Below are positions 8,270 to 17,008 of a DNA stretch of 50,451 bases, piece by piece. The DNA comes from an uncultured Bacilli bacterium. Lineage in GTDB: Bacteria > Bacillota_I > Bacilli_A > RF39 > UBA660. The translations under genes and the position numbers were made by a program. Within the stretch, counting starts at the first letter, position 1, and every line of letters begins with the position of its first letter. The stretch is from NCBI GenBank assembly GCA_934130405.1, contig CAKOXX010000009.1, forward strand, positions 1 through 50,451, given 5' to 3'. The notes beneath the pieces were generated by a model. The model saw only the letters and a list, made by a program, of their open reading frames with translations. It was not told where the DNA came from and made no database searches.

Positions 8270-10363
8270 CTAAACTTTCGCTAAACTCTTATGATTTTTA
8301 AGTAATTTTTTAACTCCATAGGGTAATGGAAATGCTACTGTTACTAACGAATTAGTTACTTCTAAAACTTTTCCACGACCAAAATTGTCATGAACAACAT
8401 AGTCCCCTACTTCATAATTAACGTCTTCATCTCTTAAGACATTCTCCACAACTATTTTCTTTTCTGATTCTTTATTAGCACTATTATTAGTTTCTAATAG
8501 TGATTTATCTATCTCTCCTAAGAATCTACTTGGTGGATTAATTTGTTCATTACCAAAAAGAACCCTTCGTCTAGCATTTAATAAATATAGTTTTTCTTTC
8601 GCTCTAGTTATTGCAACATAACAAAGTCTTCGCTCTTCTTCCACATCATAACTACTATATAAGCTATTCATATGAGGAAAGATTCCTTCTTCTAACCCAA
8701 TAACAAAAACGATATCAAATTCCAAACCTTTAACGGAGTGAACCGTCATCAAACTGACTTTATCAGTTCCATCACTATATTCATCTTTATCATTAACTAA
8801 ACTAACTTCATATAAAAAGTCTTCTAATGATACTAAACCTAATCTTTCTTCAAAAGCTTTAGTAATAGATTTAAACTCCTTCAAGTTCTCAAGTCTTACT
8901 TCTGCTTCAATAGTTTTTTCTGATTCTAACTCTTTCTTCATTGAACTAGCATCTAAGACTTTATCGATTAATTCTGTTAAACTAACCTTCTCTGCTTCTT
9001 TCTTTAAAGTTAAAATCATCTCTTTAAAAGCTTGTTCTTTCCCACCATCTATCGCTTCAAATAAACTTGAGTTATTTTCATCTGCTCTTGTTTGTAATGC
9101 TTGAATAGATTTTAGACCAATACCTCTTTTAGGAGTATTAATTACTCTTAAAAAACTAACATCATCTTTTTCATTATAGATTAACTTTAAATATGCCAAT
9201 AAATCTTTAATTTCTTTTCGTGAATAGAAACTTAAACCACCAACTATATGATACGGAATATTATCTTTTAGTAATTCTTCTTCCATTACACGGGACTGAG
9301 CATTAGTTCTATAAAGAATAGCTACCTCATTAAGTGGCTTACCAGCTTTTTGTATTTTCTTAATAAAACTTGCTACTTGATGTGCTTCATCTAACTGGTC
9401 ATAAGCTCGGTAATAAGTAACTTTTTCGCCATCACCCTTAGTAGACCAAAGATTCTTTTCTTTTCTACTTTGATTATTCTTGATAACACAGTTAGCAGCA
9501 TCCAAAATATTTTTAGTAGAACGATAATTCTGTTCTAGCTTAATGCTAAGAGCATTTTTATAATCTTTTTCAAAATTTAAAATATTTTTGTAATTAGCAC
9601 CTCTAAAACCATATATCGCCTGATCAGCATCTCCCACTACACAAATGTTTTTATACTTAGCACTTATCATTTTTGATAAGATATATTGCGCTTCATTGGT
9701 ATCCTGATACTCATCTATCAAGATATATTTATATCTATTTTGATAATGCTCTAAGATATCTTTATTCTTACGGAATAACTTTATAGGAAGTACTAATAAA
9801 TCATCAAAATCAACTGCATTGCTACTTTTTAACTTTTCTTCATATCTTTCATATACTTCATAGATAACTTTATCATAGTCATTACCAATATATTTTTTAT
9901 AGTCTTTGGGACTCATTAATTCATTCTTACAACTACTTATTTTATTTTTAATCGCTTTCGGATTATACTGTTTTACATCATAATTAAGTTCTTTAACTAT
10001 TTTCTTAACAATCGTTAAAGAATCATCACTATCCATAATTACAAAGTTAGGTTCATAACCTAGTTCTTTACAATTTTCTCTTAGTAGTTTTAACCCAAAA
10101 GAATGAAACGTTGAAATCTGTATCCATCTTGCTTCTTCACCGATTAAATTTTCAACTCGCTCTTTCATCTCTTTAGCAGCTTTATTAGTAAAAGTAATAG
10201 CAAGTATTTCATATGGTGATACTTGTTTTTCTTTAATCAAATACGCTATCTTCGTCGTTAATACTTTAGTTTTTCCACTTCCTGCTCCTGCTAGAATAAG
10301 AAGAGGTCCGTCATTATATAAGACTGCTTTTTTCTGTTCAGTATTTAACTGATCTAACTCCAT
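8270..10363 (-). CDS. pcrA: UvrD/PcrA-type ATP-dependent DNA helicase
   Basis: 697 aa superfamily 1A helicase that unwinds DNA 3' to 5' in repair and at replication-transcription conflicts. Visible motifs: Q motif LNTEQKKAV, Walker A AGAGSGKT, motif Ia TFTNKAAKEM, Walker B LIDEYQDTN, motif III GDADQAIYGFRGA, motif IV EQNYRS, motif V TVHSVKGLEFD and motif VI YVAITRAKEKL. The C-terminal tail (DYVVHDNFGRGKVLEV ... SLAKV) matches the RNA-polymerase-binding Tudor-like domain of PcrA. A longer frame starts at 10426, but ATG 10363 has AGGAGAGGAAGG just upstream and begins MELDQLN, where family homology starts. First gene of the operon ending with the 4014 gene. Confidence 0.96.
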   Translation of the reverse strand: MELDQLNTEQKKAVLYNDGPLLILAGAGSGKTKVLTTKIAYLIKEKQVSPYEILAITFTNKAAKEMKERVENLIGEEARWIQISTFHSFGLKLLRENCKELGYEPNFVIMDSDDSLTIVKKIVKELNYDVKQYNPKAIKNKISSCKNELMSPKDYKKYIGNDYDKVIYEVYERYEEKLKSSNAVDFDDLLVLPIKLFRKNKDILEHYQNRYKYILIDEYQDTNEAQYILSKMISAKYKNICVVGDADQAIYGFRGANYKNILNFEKDYKNALSIKLEQNYRSTKNILDAANCVIKNNQSRKEKNLWSTKGDGEKVTYYRAYDQLDEAHQVASFIKKIQKAGKPLNEVAILYRTNAQSRVMEEELLKDNIPYHIVGGLSFYSRKEIKDLLAYLKLIYNEKDDVSFLRVINTPKRGIGLKSIQALQTRADENNSSLFEAIDGGKEQAFKEMILTLKKEAEKVSLTELIDKVLDASSMKKELESEKTIEAEVRLENLKEFKSITKAFEERLGLVSLEDFLYEVSLVNDKDEYSDGTDKVSLMTVHSVKGLEFDIVFVIGLEEGIFPHMNSLYSSYDVEEERRLCYVAITRAKEKLYLLNARRRVLFGNEQINPPSRFLGEIDKSLLETNNSANKESEKKIVVENVLRDEDVNYEVGDYVVHDNFGRGKVLEVTNSLVTVAFPLPYGVKKLLKNHKSLAKV

Positions 10364-10387
10364 CTTCCTTCCTCTCCTTTCTACATT

Positions 10388-10416
10388 ATTATAACTTAAA
10401 ACACCCTTTAAATCTA
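10388..10416 (-). promoter_or_regulatory. Putative promoter of the pcrA-ligA operon
   Basis: Minus strand TAGATT (10411-10416), 17-nt spacer, perfect TATAAT (10388-10393), about 25 nt upstream of the pcrA start. The -35 is weak. Confidence 0.5.
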
Positions 10417-10424
10417 GCAAAGGC

Positions 10425-10453
10425 AAAAAAAAGAATAGATTTTTTTCTATTCT
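10425..10453 (-). terminator. Intrinsic terminator overlapping the stop of the 10447 gene
   Basis: On the minus strand GAATAG pairs with CTATTC around an A-rich loop and is followed by eight T. The first stem arm contains the TAG stop codon of the upstream gene. It separates the adhesin-sortase operon from pcrA. Confidence 0.75.
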
Positions 10454-11274
10454 CCCATACCTTGATATAAGCGATTTAAATCACTTAAAGGATTTTCTTG
10501 TTTTATAGCTTCTTTTTCTTTCTCTTCTTTTAGAATTTTAAGCATTAATTTATAATCATCTAAAGTAAATGGGTCTTGCTTTGGAGTATCTTGAACCAGT
10601 TGATGGTCTTCTACTGGTTGTTTTATATAAATATTTTCTGTTTTTTGGGGTACAAAATTTTCATTTTCTATGAAACAGTTTTTATCTTCACTAATTTTGG
10701 TAACTTTATTTTCTTGATACTTACGTATAAAATGATACGCAACCAAAACTAAGACCCAAGTAACGAATAGAAACATACTAAATTCTAAAAGACTACGAAC
10801 TTTATTGCTACTATACAAAGCGGTTAAATCAAAGACATTTACTTTTAAGCTATTAACAAGACTTAAAACTAAGACTAAGAAATAAACTAATAATCCATAA
10901 ATTATTGAGTTTAATATTTTAATTACTCTTGATACTTTTTTACTAAAAATACTAACTAAAGTAATTATAGTAGCAATTAAAAGTATTAAAATATATATTA
11001 CTATATTAGGAAAGTAATACCCAATAAATACTTGATTAACGGCATAATCTACAAGCGTTCCAAAACTATTTCCGTATTGAACTACTAAATAGATAAAGAA
11101 AGCTGAATAGATTAGAAAATATGTTTTTCTACTTTGTTTTTTATTAGCATTATTAGTAGTACTGAATAAGTAAATTAATACTGCTATTGCTAAGAAAAAT
11201 ACAATGTATAGAGGTGATGAGGATATCACACTCCAAATAATATTTAATTTTTCATTTAACGATACTGGACTCAT
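10447..11274 (-). CDS. Polytopic membrane protein in the adhesin-sortase operon
   Basis: 275 aa with about five hydrophobic segments in the first 195 residues (for example SPLYIVFFLAIAVLIYLF and VIYILILLIATIITLVSIF) and a charged cytoplasmic-like tail of about 80 residues rich in Glu and Lys. No family recognised. The frame extends to a GTG at 11283, but ATG 11274 has AAGGGGGTG at good spacing. It follows the sortase gene by about 20 nt and ends in a strong terminator, so it is probably the third gene of the adhesin operon. A link to surface-protein display is only contextual. Confidence 0.7.
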   Translation of the reverse strand: MSPVSLNEKLNIIWSVISSSPLYIVFFLAIAVLIYLFSTTNNANKKQSRKTYFLIYSAFFIYLVVQYGNSFGTLVDYAVNQVFIGYYFPNIVIYILILLIATIITLVSIFSKKVSRVIKILNSIIYGLLVYFLVLVLSLVNSLKVNVFDLTALYSSNKVRSLLEFSMFLFVTWVLVLVAYHFIRKYQENKVTKISEDKNCFIENENFVPQKTENIYIKQPVEDHQLVQDTPKQDPFTLDDYKLMLKILKEEKEKEAIKQENPLSDLNRLYQGMGE

Positions 11275-11295
11275 CACCAACACCCCCTTTTATTC

Positions 11296-11934
11296 CTATG
11301 ATACATTAACTAGACTAGCAACATAAATGGTTTGAGTTGTGCTATCGTTGTTTGTACACGTAATTAGTGTCAATGTTGTCTTAGATCTGTTTCTCCTTAT
11401 AGTAAGAGTTCCTGTTTTTGCTTGTTTTGATATATCTTCAATTTGATATGTATATTTATGATTTTTATATGTAACTATAGCTTGATCACCAATACTAAGT
11501 TGATATAAATCATTAAAGAAAGCCTTCCAACCAGTCCCAGAGTGACCAGCGATAATTAGGTTGCCATTTTTCTTTGTTGGCATTGAACTTCCTTTAATTA
11601 CTTGAATATTACTCTCCACATTATTCTGTGGCGATTCAATATTATAAAAGCCCCTATTAAATCCTATCTTTGGTATCTCCAAATAACCTATATAATGTTC
11701 TAAGTCAGTATCTTCTTCTTGTTCTTTTTCCTCATCTTTAGCTCCTTCATCTGTTGAAGAAACATTTTGAACATCAACATTAGTGTTTAGTTGCTCATTG
11801 ATATAATCATAAGCAACTAAACGTTTCTTGTTGATAAAGTTATAGAATATTAGAAAAAGACTACCGACTATTAGTATTGCTCCAACGAGAGCTACTAGAT
11901 TTGCAGATAATTTTTTATTTTTGTTTTTTTCCAT
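11296..11934 (-). CDS. Sortase (class unresolved), catalytic arginine apparently absent
   Basis: 212 aa transpeptidase-type protein. Residues 11-34 form an N-terminal anchor, then an acidic linker (about 60-79), then the sortase barrel. His is H131 in NLIIAGHSG and Cys is C193 in TLTLITC, the latter identical to the Staphylococcus aureus SrtA motif. Aligning the next strand (IYVAS here, IFVAT in SrtA) puts Gln201 where the catalytic Arg is expected. The longest frame begins at 11970 but ATG 11934 starts MEKNKNKK, a typical cytoplasmic tail. It overlaps the 3' end of the adhesin gene by 20 nt, so the pair is translationally coupled and the adhesin is its likely substrate. There is no C-terminal membrane helix as in pilin-polymerising class C enzymes. 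Confidence 0.88.
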   Translation of the reverse strand: MEKNKNKKLSANLVALVGAILIVGSLFLIFYNFINKKRLVAYDYINEQLNTNVDVQNVSSTDEGAKDEEKEQEEDTDLEHYIGYLEIPKIGFNRGFYNIESPQNNVESNIQVIKGSSMPTKKNGNLIIAGHSGTGWKAFFNDLYQLSIGDQAIVTYKNHKYTYQIEDISKQAKTGTLTIRRNRSKTTLTLITCTNNDSTTQTIYVASLVNVS

Positions 11935-13735
11935 GTTTATATGCAAAACCAACACCGGATAATAGAGCAATTGAACCTATAACACCAGGAATTACGGAAT
12001 CATTGCTTCCTGTATTTGGAACTTTAACAACTTCGCCTTCCTTTTCGTTTTCTACTGTAACACTAGCAACTGTATTACCATCACTAATTGTAAAGTAATA
12101 AGTAGCTTCGTTCTTCTTGTAACCACTAGGTGCTTCAACTTCGTATACACTATATTTACCATCTTTTAAATCTTTAATAGTATAAGGTTGTTCTGTACTA
12201 ACAAAGTCTGCAATAACTTCACCTTGTTCATTTTTAACTACTAAGTGAGCTCCAGCAAGTGGTTGACCTGTAGATTTATCAATTTTTACAATATTAACTA
12301 ATTTAGTTAATGCTGTATTTTCAATTTTTAATGTTATATCACGATTAGTATCACTAATTGTGAATTTAGTTTCTTCCTTACTGATTTTATAACCAGCAGG
12401 TGCTTTTGTTTCTTTTAAGGTATATGTACCATTAGCTAAGTTTTGAATTACGTGAGCTTTACCAGTTGAAGTCCAAGATGTAATTTTCTTACCAGAGTTA
12501 TCATATAAAGTAAATTCTGCTCCAGCTAAAGCTACTTTAGTTTTAGAATCAATTTTAATTATTGATACTTTACTATAAGCAGCATTTTCAACTTTTACTG
12601 TTATATCACGATTACTATCACTAATAGTAAACTTAGTTTCTTCTTTACTGATCTTATAACCAGCAGGTGCTTTTGTTTCTTTTAAAGTATATGTACCATT
12701 AGGTAAGTTTTGAATTACATGAGCCTTAGTAGTTGAAGTCCAAGATGTAATCTTCTTACCAGAGTTATCATATAAAGTAAATTCTGCTCCAGCTAATCCT
12801 GCTTTAGTTTTAGAATCAATCTTAGTTATTGATACTTTACTAGTTGATAAACTAAGAGTTGTTTTTCCTGATAATGTTGTATTTGTTGGATATAAAGCTT
12901 TTCCATAAACATTTTGTACTGATGTATCACTTGATTTATATTCATAAGCTTTATATGTTGTTGCTTTACTCTTAACATTAACTGTAATACTTGTCTTTAA
13001 GCTTTGTGCTTTTTCTACTGGAATTCTTATTTTAAAGCTTTCATTGTTAGCAAATGATGAAGCTTCACTGGAAGCTGATGAACTAACAATTTGAGTTCCT
13101 TGTGGTGCTCCATCTAATGTAACTGTATATTTTCCAGTTAAGTTTTTACCTGTAACACTAATATCATTTGATTCATAATATTTTTTGTCACTAGATAATT
13201 TCATTGTACTACTCTTACTATTAACTGTAAGACTTGGTGTTGAATAATCTTTTACCTTTTTAGCTTCACTTACTAAATTCTTGATGTATTTTCTTAATCC
13301 TTTAGGATCACTTCCGTTAGTTTTGAAGCTATTTGATAAGTTGCTTGAACCAGTTGTATCATCTAAATACCACCAAACAGCAGCTTGTGTAATATAGTAA
13401 TCATAGTCACTATTTCCTGTTATATTCTTAGATGGATAACCATTCTCTAAGATATAAGCCACTCCTGCAGGAGCTTCTCCTACAAGTGTCATTTTTTCAC
13501 CATGTGGTGTTCCTTTATGTAAGTCATTACAATAAACATATCCACCTTTACTGTTTATTTTCTTACCAAAATGATAGTTAGCAATATAACCATCAAGTGT
13601 TTTTTCAGACTTAGCTGTAAAAGACTTTGGAACAGATGTTGCTTCTACATTTAATACAAGTCCTGAAAAAAATGAACTAATCATCATTACTACTAATGAT
13701 AACATTCCCAATCTTTTTAGATTATCTTTTTTCAT
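11915..13735 (-). CDS. LPXTG-type surface adhesin with thioester (TQXA) domain and three CnaB/SpaA domains
   Basis: 606 aa. A signal peptide (about 1-31, ending VEA) is followed by a TQXA thioester domain: C69 in YVYCNDLH and Q117 in YITQAAVWWYLD are the residues that normally form an internal Cys-Gln thioester for covalent attachment to host targets. A middle beta domain (about 165-300) leads to three CnaB/SpaA-like domains (about 302-388, 389-475, 476-565). Each starts with a KID lysine and has an E in the KETKAPAGYK/YEVEAPSGYK motif, the isopeptide pattern. The C-terminus has a sorting signal with VPNTG in place of LPXTG (about 572-576), a hydrophobic stretch and a KHGKKQK tail. ATG 13735 follows TTAGGGGGA; the longer frame to 13756 lacks a ribosome site. 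First gene of the sortase operon, with two promoters upstream. Confidence 0.93.
   Translation of the reverse strand: MKKDNLKRLGMLSLVVMMISSFFSGLVLNVEATSVPKSFTAKSEKTLDGYIANYHFGKKINSKGGYVYCNDLHKGTPHGEKMTLVGEAPAGVAYILENGYPSKNITGNSDYDYYITQAAVWWYLDDTTGSSNLSNSFKTNGSDPKGLRKYIKNLVSEAKKVKDYSTPSLTVNSKSSTMKLSSDKKYYESNDISVTGKNLTGKYTVTLDGAPQGTQIVSSSASSEASSFANNESFKIRIPVEKAQSLKTSITVNVKSKATTYKAYEYKSSDTSVQNVYGKALYPTNTTLSGKTTLSLSTSKVSITKIDSKTKAGLAGAEFTLYDNSGKKITSWTSTTKAHVIQNLPNGTYTLKETKAPAGYKISKEETKFTISDSNRDITVKVENAAYSKVSIIKIDSKTKVALAGAEFTLYDNSGKKITSWTSTGKAHVIQNLANGTYTLKETKAPAGYKISKEETKFTISDTNRDITLKIENTALTKLVNIVKIDKSTGQPLAGAHLVVKNEQGEVIADFVSTEQPYTIKDLKDGKYSVYEVEAPSGYKKNEATYYFTISDGNTVASVTVENEKEGEVVKVPNTGSNDSVIPGVIGSIALLSGVGFAYKHGKKQK
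12318..12843 (-). repeat. Two near-identical tandem CnaB-domain coding repeats
   Basis: Two units of about 264 bp each encode almost the same 88-residue domain, differing at a few residues (for example AGLAG versus VALAG and PNGTY versus ANGTY). The close DNA identity suggests recent duplication or ongoing recombination that could change repeat number. Boundaries are approximate. Confidence 0.8.
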
Positions 13736-13766
13736 ATTTATCCCCCTAATCTCCATTGGTGCCTAT

Positions 13767-13795
13767 ATTATACCACCAAAGTGTTTAAATAGCAA
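13767..13795 (-). promoter_or_regulatory. Proximal promoter of the adhesin-sortase operon
   Basis: Minus strand TTGCTA (13790-13795), 17-nt spacer ending GTGG, perfect TATAAT (13767-13772), about 30 nt before the start codon. Confidence 0.7.
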
Positions 13796-13850
13796 GAGTT
13801 TTGTCCTTTATAGTCTATCTTGCTGTCAACCCTTCCTCATTTGTGGCTAG

Positions 13851-13879
13851 ATTATACCACAAAATAAGAAAAAAGTCAA
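13851..13879 (-). promoter_or_regulatory. Distal promoter of the adhesin-sortase operon
   Basis: Minus strand TTGACT (13874-13879), 17-nt spacer ending TGTGG, perfect TATAAT (13851-13856). It lies 84 nt upstream of the proximal promoter and has the same TGTGG extended -10, so the operon probably has tandem starts. Confidence 0.7.
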
Positions 13880-13935
13880 ATAGTAAGTGCTTTAAGCTAT
13901 ATAGTTATTATATTCCGTAGCAAGAAAACTCTATC

Positions 13936-13955
13936 AAAAAAAGACTAATATAGTC
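13936..13955 (-). terminator. Intrinsic terminator of the ABC-secreted-protein cassette
   Basis: On the minus strand GACTA-TAT-TAGTC followed by seven T, just after the stop of the ABC ATPase gene. Confidence 0.7.
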
Positions 13956-13962
13956 CCTTTAT

Positions 13963-14625
13963 CTAGTAATCTTCCTTCTTTAAATCATTCTTAGCAGTTA
14001 ATTTAACTTTCATATTATCAACTTTATAAACAATATCACATAACTGTTCAATATCTTCTTTAATATGAGTCGCTAGAATAATAACTTTCCCCTTCTTTTT
14101 CTCTTCTAAAAGTATCTTTCGTAAAGTATTAACACTATCATCATCTAAACCATTAAACGGTTCATCTAAAATAATAACATCAGGGTTTTCCATTAATACT
14201 TGCGCAATACCAAGTTTCTGTTTCATTCCCAAAGAGTATTTATAGTATTTCTTATTATCATTTGGAACAAGACCTAATCTCTCCATTGTCGAATCTATCT
14301 CTTTTTCCCCTATTATATTTTGAATAGAAGCTAGTAAAAGAAGATTTTGTTTTCCTGTTAAATCTGGAATAAAAGCTGGTTTCTCAATCAAAGCTCTAGT
14401 ACTAGGCGGATACTTTTCTTCTTTGATAATATTTTCCCCGTCATATAATATTTCTCCACTACTAGGTTCATAGAAAGCACATAACATCTTTAGAAGAACA
14501 CTCTTTCCACTACCATTACGACCAATCAAACCATATATTTTACCACCAACAAATTCAAGATTAACATCATCTAAAATAACGCTGTCTTTAAATCTTTTTG
14601 TTACGTTTTTAACTTCAATTTTCAT
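13963..14625 (-). CDS. ABC transporter ATP-binding protein
   Basis: 220 aa ATPase subunit that would power the membrane proteins encoded just upstream. Walker A is GRNGSGKS (about 35-42), the signature is YSLGMKQK (the LGMKQ variant common in ABC-2 drug or bacteriocin exporters), Walker B is VIILDEPFNGLD and the switch histidine is ATHIKED. It starts with ATGA overlap on the stop of the 14622 gene, so it is translationally coupled. It is the last gene of a four-gene cassette and ends in a terminator. Export of a small secreted peptide, or self-protection against it, is a reasonable contextual guess. Confidence 0.93.
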   Translation of the reverse strand: MKIEVKNVTKRFKDSVILDDVNLEFVGGKIYGLIGRNGSGKSVLLKMLCAFYEPSSGEILYDGENIIKEEKYPPSTRALIEKPAFIPDLTGKQNLLLLASIQNIIGEKEIDSTMERLGLVPNDNKKYYKYSLGMKQKLGIAQVLMENPDVIILDEPFNGLDDDSVNTLRKILLEEKKKGKVIILATHIKEDIEQLCDIVYKVDNMKVKLTAKNDLKKEDY

Positions 14626-16037
14626 CTTATCATTCCCACTCTTTCTATTAATTTACTAGGTCTTCTTTTATGAAGAAAAATTAAACTAATCACTAATACT
14701 ATTATTAAGATACTACTAATACCTTTAAACCAAACAACTCCAAGACTTACTGCTAGAAGGAAAATAAGTCCACTAATAATACTAACTATTTTATAATCTC
14801 TCAGATATAAGACATAACTATTTAAAAATAACAATTCTAATAGAACAGTATAAGCTAAATCTCTAATCAAAATAGTTAATTCAAAAGAGATACTACCTGC
14901 TCTAAGAGATAATGTCAAAACTACCAAGATATAAGATATAAACTTAACTAATATCGTCAATAAGATAATAGTAACTAACTTCATTTTAGACCAACTAATT
15001 ATCTTTTCTCTTAAAAATATATTATCTAAATTATACATTAAATCTTTCGTATATAAGTTAACAGCAAGATAAACGAACATTGTCAAAGATAAGGTATAGT
15101 AAATAACATTTAATATGTCATATTTATTCAAATCAAGATTTAGTAAAAATATATTATTAAGATTTTCAGTAGATGATAACAATGGACTATAGGTTAAGAA
15201 AGGAATAATTACTGTAGTGCCTAAAAACAAGCCTAATAATAGTTTATGTTTATGAAGAAAGTAACTAATATCATTAGAGAAAAGGTATTTATTTTTCACT
15301 TTAGTATTTTTCTTTACATTGTATAAATAGAAAATAAGCATCTCAAAAAATAATAAATAAAGTATAGAATAAGTAATTTCTAATGAAAATGACCCATACC
15401 TTGTTACTTGAAAATAAGACCAAGGAGCTAACTGAAAGGAATTAGTTACTTCCAAACTAGTTATTCCTAAAAACAAACTAATACTGAAACAGATAGTAAC
15501 AAATAAGGAACTAGTAAAGTTATACTTATAACCAATCAAGATAATAATAAGACTCAAAGATATCATATAAATAACATATCTAAATAGATAAAATAAAATA
15601 TAAACAATGTCTGGGATACCTTTATAAACTGTACTAATATCTAGACCAATATTACCAGCTTGAAAGAAAACTAGAAAAGTATAAAATATAAGGAAAAACA
15701 TTACTATTAACAAAATATTAGAAGAAACTAAAAGAGAAATAATTTCTTTTAAATAGTTCTTTTTAGTTTTAAGTCTTATAATATAAGAATCAAAATCTTT
15801 AGAAAAGGTCTTATAAGTATTATAAGAATTTAACATTATTAAAAGAAAAAACAATAAATTAAAGATAGAGAAAGTAAAAGACATTAACGTTGCTTCTACC
15901 ATTGTTTTTGTTCCTGACGATAATATATAAGCGCCATAAAGTGCTAAAATAATAGCAAAAATATAGATACCTTTAAAGTTTTCTTCACCCGTTATACCAT
16001 TCAAAACAGTAAATTTTCTATGCAGTGATTTTTTCAT
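14622..16037 (-). CDS. Polytopic membrane protein, probable ABC transporter permease
   Basis: 471 aa with about twelve hydrophobic segments and few conserved polar motifs, no recognised family. It lies between another membrane protein (overlap 20 nt) and the ABC ATPase (overlap 4 nt), which makes a permease role likely. Its size and helix count fit a large ABC-2-type exporter or a fused two-permease protein. Start ATG 16037 lies inside the end of the upstream gene. Confidence 0.75.
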   Translation of the reverse strand: MKKSLHRKFTVLNGITGEENFKGIYIFAIILALYGAYILSSGTKTMVEATLMSFTFSIFNLLFFLLIMLNSYNTYKTFSKDFDSYIIRLKTKKNYLKEIISLLVSSNILLIVMFFLIFYTFLVFFQAGNIGLDISTVYKGIPDIVYILFYLFRYVIYMISLSLIIILIGYKYNFTSSLFVTICFSISLFLGITSLEVTNSFQLAPWSYFQVTRYGSFSLEITYSILYLLFFEMLIFYLYNVKKNTKVKNKYLFSNDISYFLHKHKLLLGLFLGTTVIIPFLTYSPLLSSTENLNNIFLLNLDLNKYDILNVIYYTLSLTMFVYLAVNLYTKDLMYNLDNIFLREKIISWSKMKLVTIILLTILVKFISYILVVLTLSLRAGSISFELTILIRDLAYTVLLELLFLNSYVLYLRDYKIVSIISGLIFLLAVSLGVVWFKGISSILIIVLVISLIFLHKRRPSKLIERVGMIR

Positions 16038-16968
16038 TTCTCATTATAAACCTTTCTTTATTCTTATAAGATAAATAGTAAACTAATAAGGAGAATAGAA
16101 GAAAACAAATCGCGATTACAAACATCAAAGCAACATTATCTCCTTTACCTAAAAACCAATAAGTAGTAACCATAAAAGCTTCCGATAGTTTTTTAATTCC
16201 AAAGATTTTATTAAGTATAAGAGCATAAAGGCCAACATTGATAAATATTATTATCAAAGTTATATAAATAAAACTAGTCAAGATTGATACTAAGATATTT
16301 TTACTATTCTTACCAAAAGCTAAAGCTAAGGCACCAAAAGCAAAGCTTAATATATATTGAAATAAACATATCACTGTTCCATAAAGGAAGAAGTGTTTAT
16401 ATTTAAACGGTGTATAGATATAATTATCAATAGTTGTATCACCAATATTAAAATTAAATCTCGTTATAAGACACGATAGAAGAAAAACTAAACATAATAC
16501 AATAGGAAAAGTTAAAGAAACAATTCCTAAAAGTTTTAAATTTTTCCGTAGATATTTTTTATAATCAGTTCTTGTAAAGTAGTTTTTAACCATTCCACTA
16601 GCAACTTCTTTATGAATATTAGCTATTACCAAGATAGCAATGAATAAAGGAGATAACAATTGAAGATTTCTAAAGAGTGTCTGTTCCACAATATAGCAAG
16701 TAAGTGTTATAGCATCAAGTTTTTTATATTTAGCAACTGGATCATTTTCTCGTTTATATCTTTCAACATCTTCATCAGTCTTATGCCAGTAGCACAATTC
16801 ATCATCAGGGTCACTCCCACTATCTCCACATTTATCTATTACTTTATAATAATCTTTAGCATATGAAAAATCGAGTGAATAATAATCATAAAATGATAAC
16901 AAAATAAAAAAGAAAAGAAAGATTGCAACAAAAAATACTGTTTTTTTAGCTAAAAAGATTTTTTTCAT
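16018..16968 (-). CDS. Membrane protein of the ABC cassette with an extracytoplasmic Cys-containing loop
   Basis: 316 aa with about six hydrophobic segments. Between the first (about 12-32) and second helix lies a polar segment of about 75 residues with two cysteines (KCGDSGSDPDDELCYWH), predicted outside the cell and possibly disulfide linked. The overall shape matches ABC-2-type permeases. A longer frame runs to 17001, but ATG 16968 is preceded by GGAGGATTAAAT and begins MKKIFLAKK. It starts about 40 nt after the small secreted protein gene. It could pair with the 14622 product and the 13963 ATPase. Confidence 0.75.
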   Translation of the reverse strand: MKKIFLAKKTVFFVAIFLFFFILLSFYDYYSLDFSYAKDYYKVIDKCGDSGSDPDDELCYWHKTDEDVERYKRENDPVAKYKKLDAITLTCYIVEQTLFRNLQLLSPLFIAILVIANIHKEVASGMVKNYFTRTDYKKYLRKNLKLLGIVSLTFPIVLCLVFLLSCLITRFNFNIGDTTIDNYIYTPFKYKHFFLYGTVICLFQYILSFAFGALALAFGKNSKNILVSILTSFIYITLIIIFINVGLYALILNKIFGIKKLSEAFMVTTYWFLGKGDNVALMFVIAICFLLFSLLVYYLSYKNKERFIMRNEKITA

Positions 16969-17008
16969 ATTTAATCCTCCATATTTAAAGGAAGTAGGCA
17001 TTTTTTAA

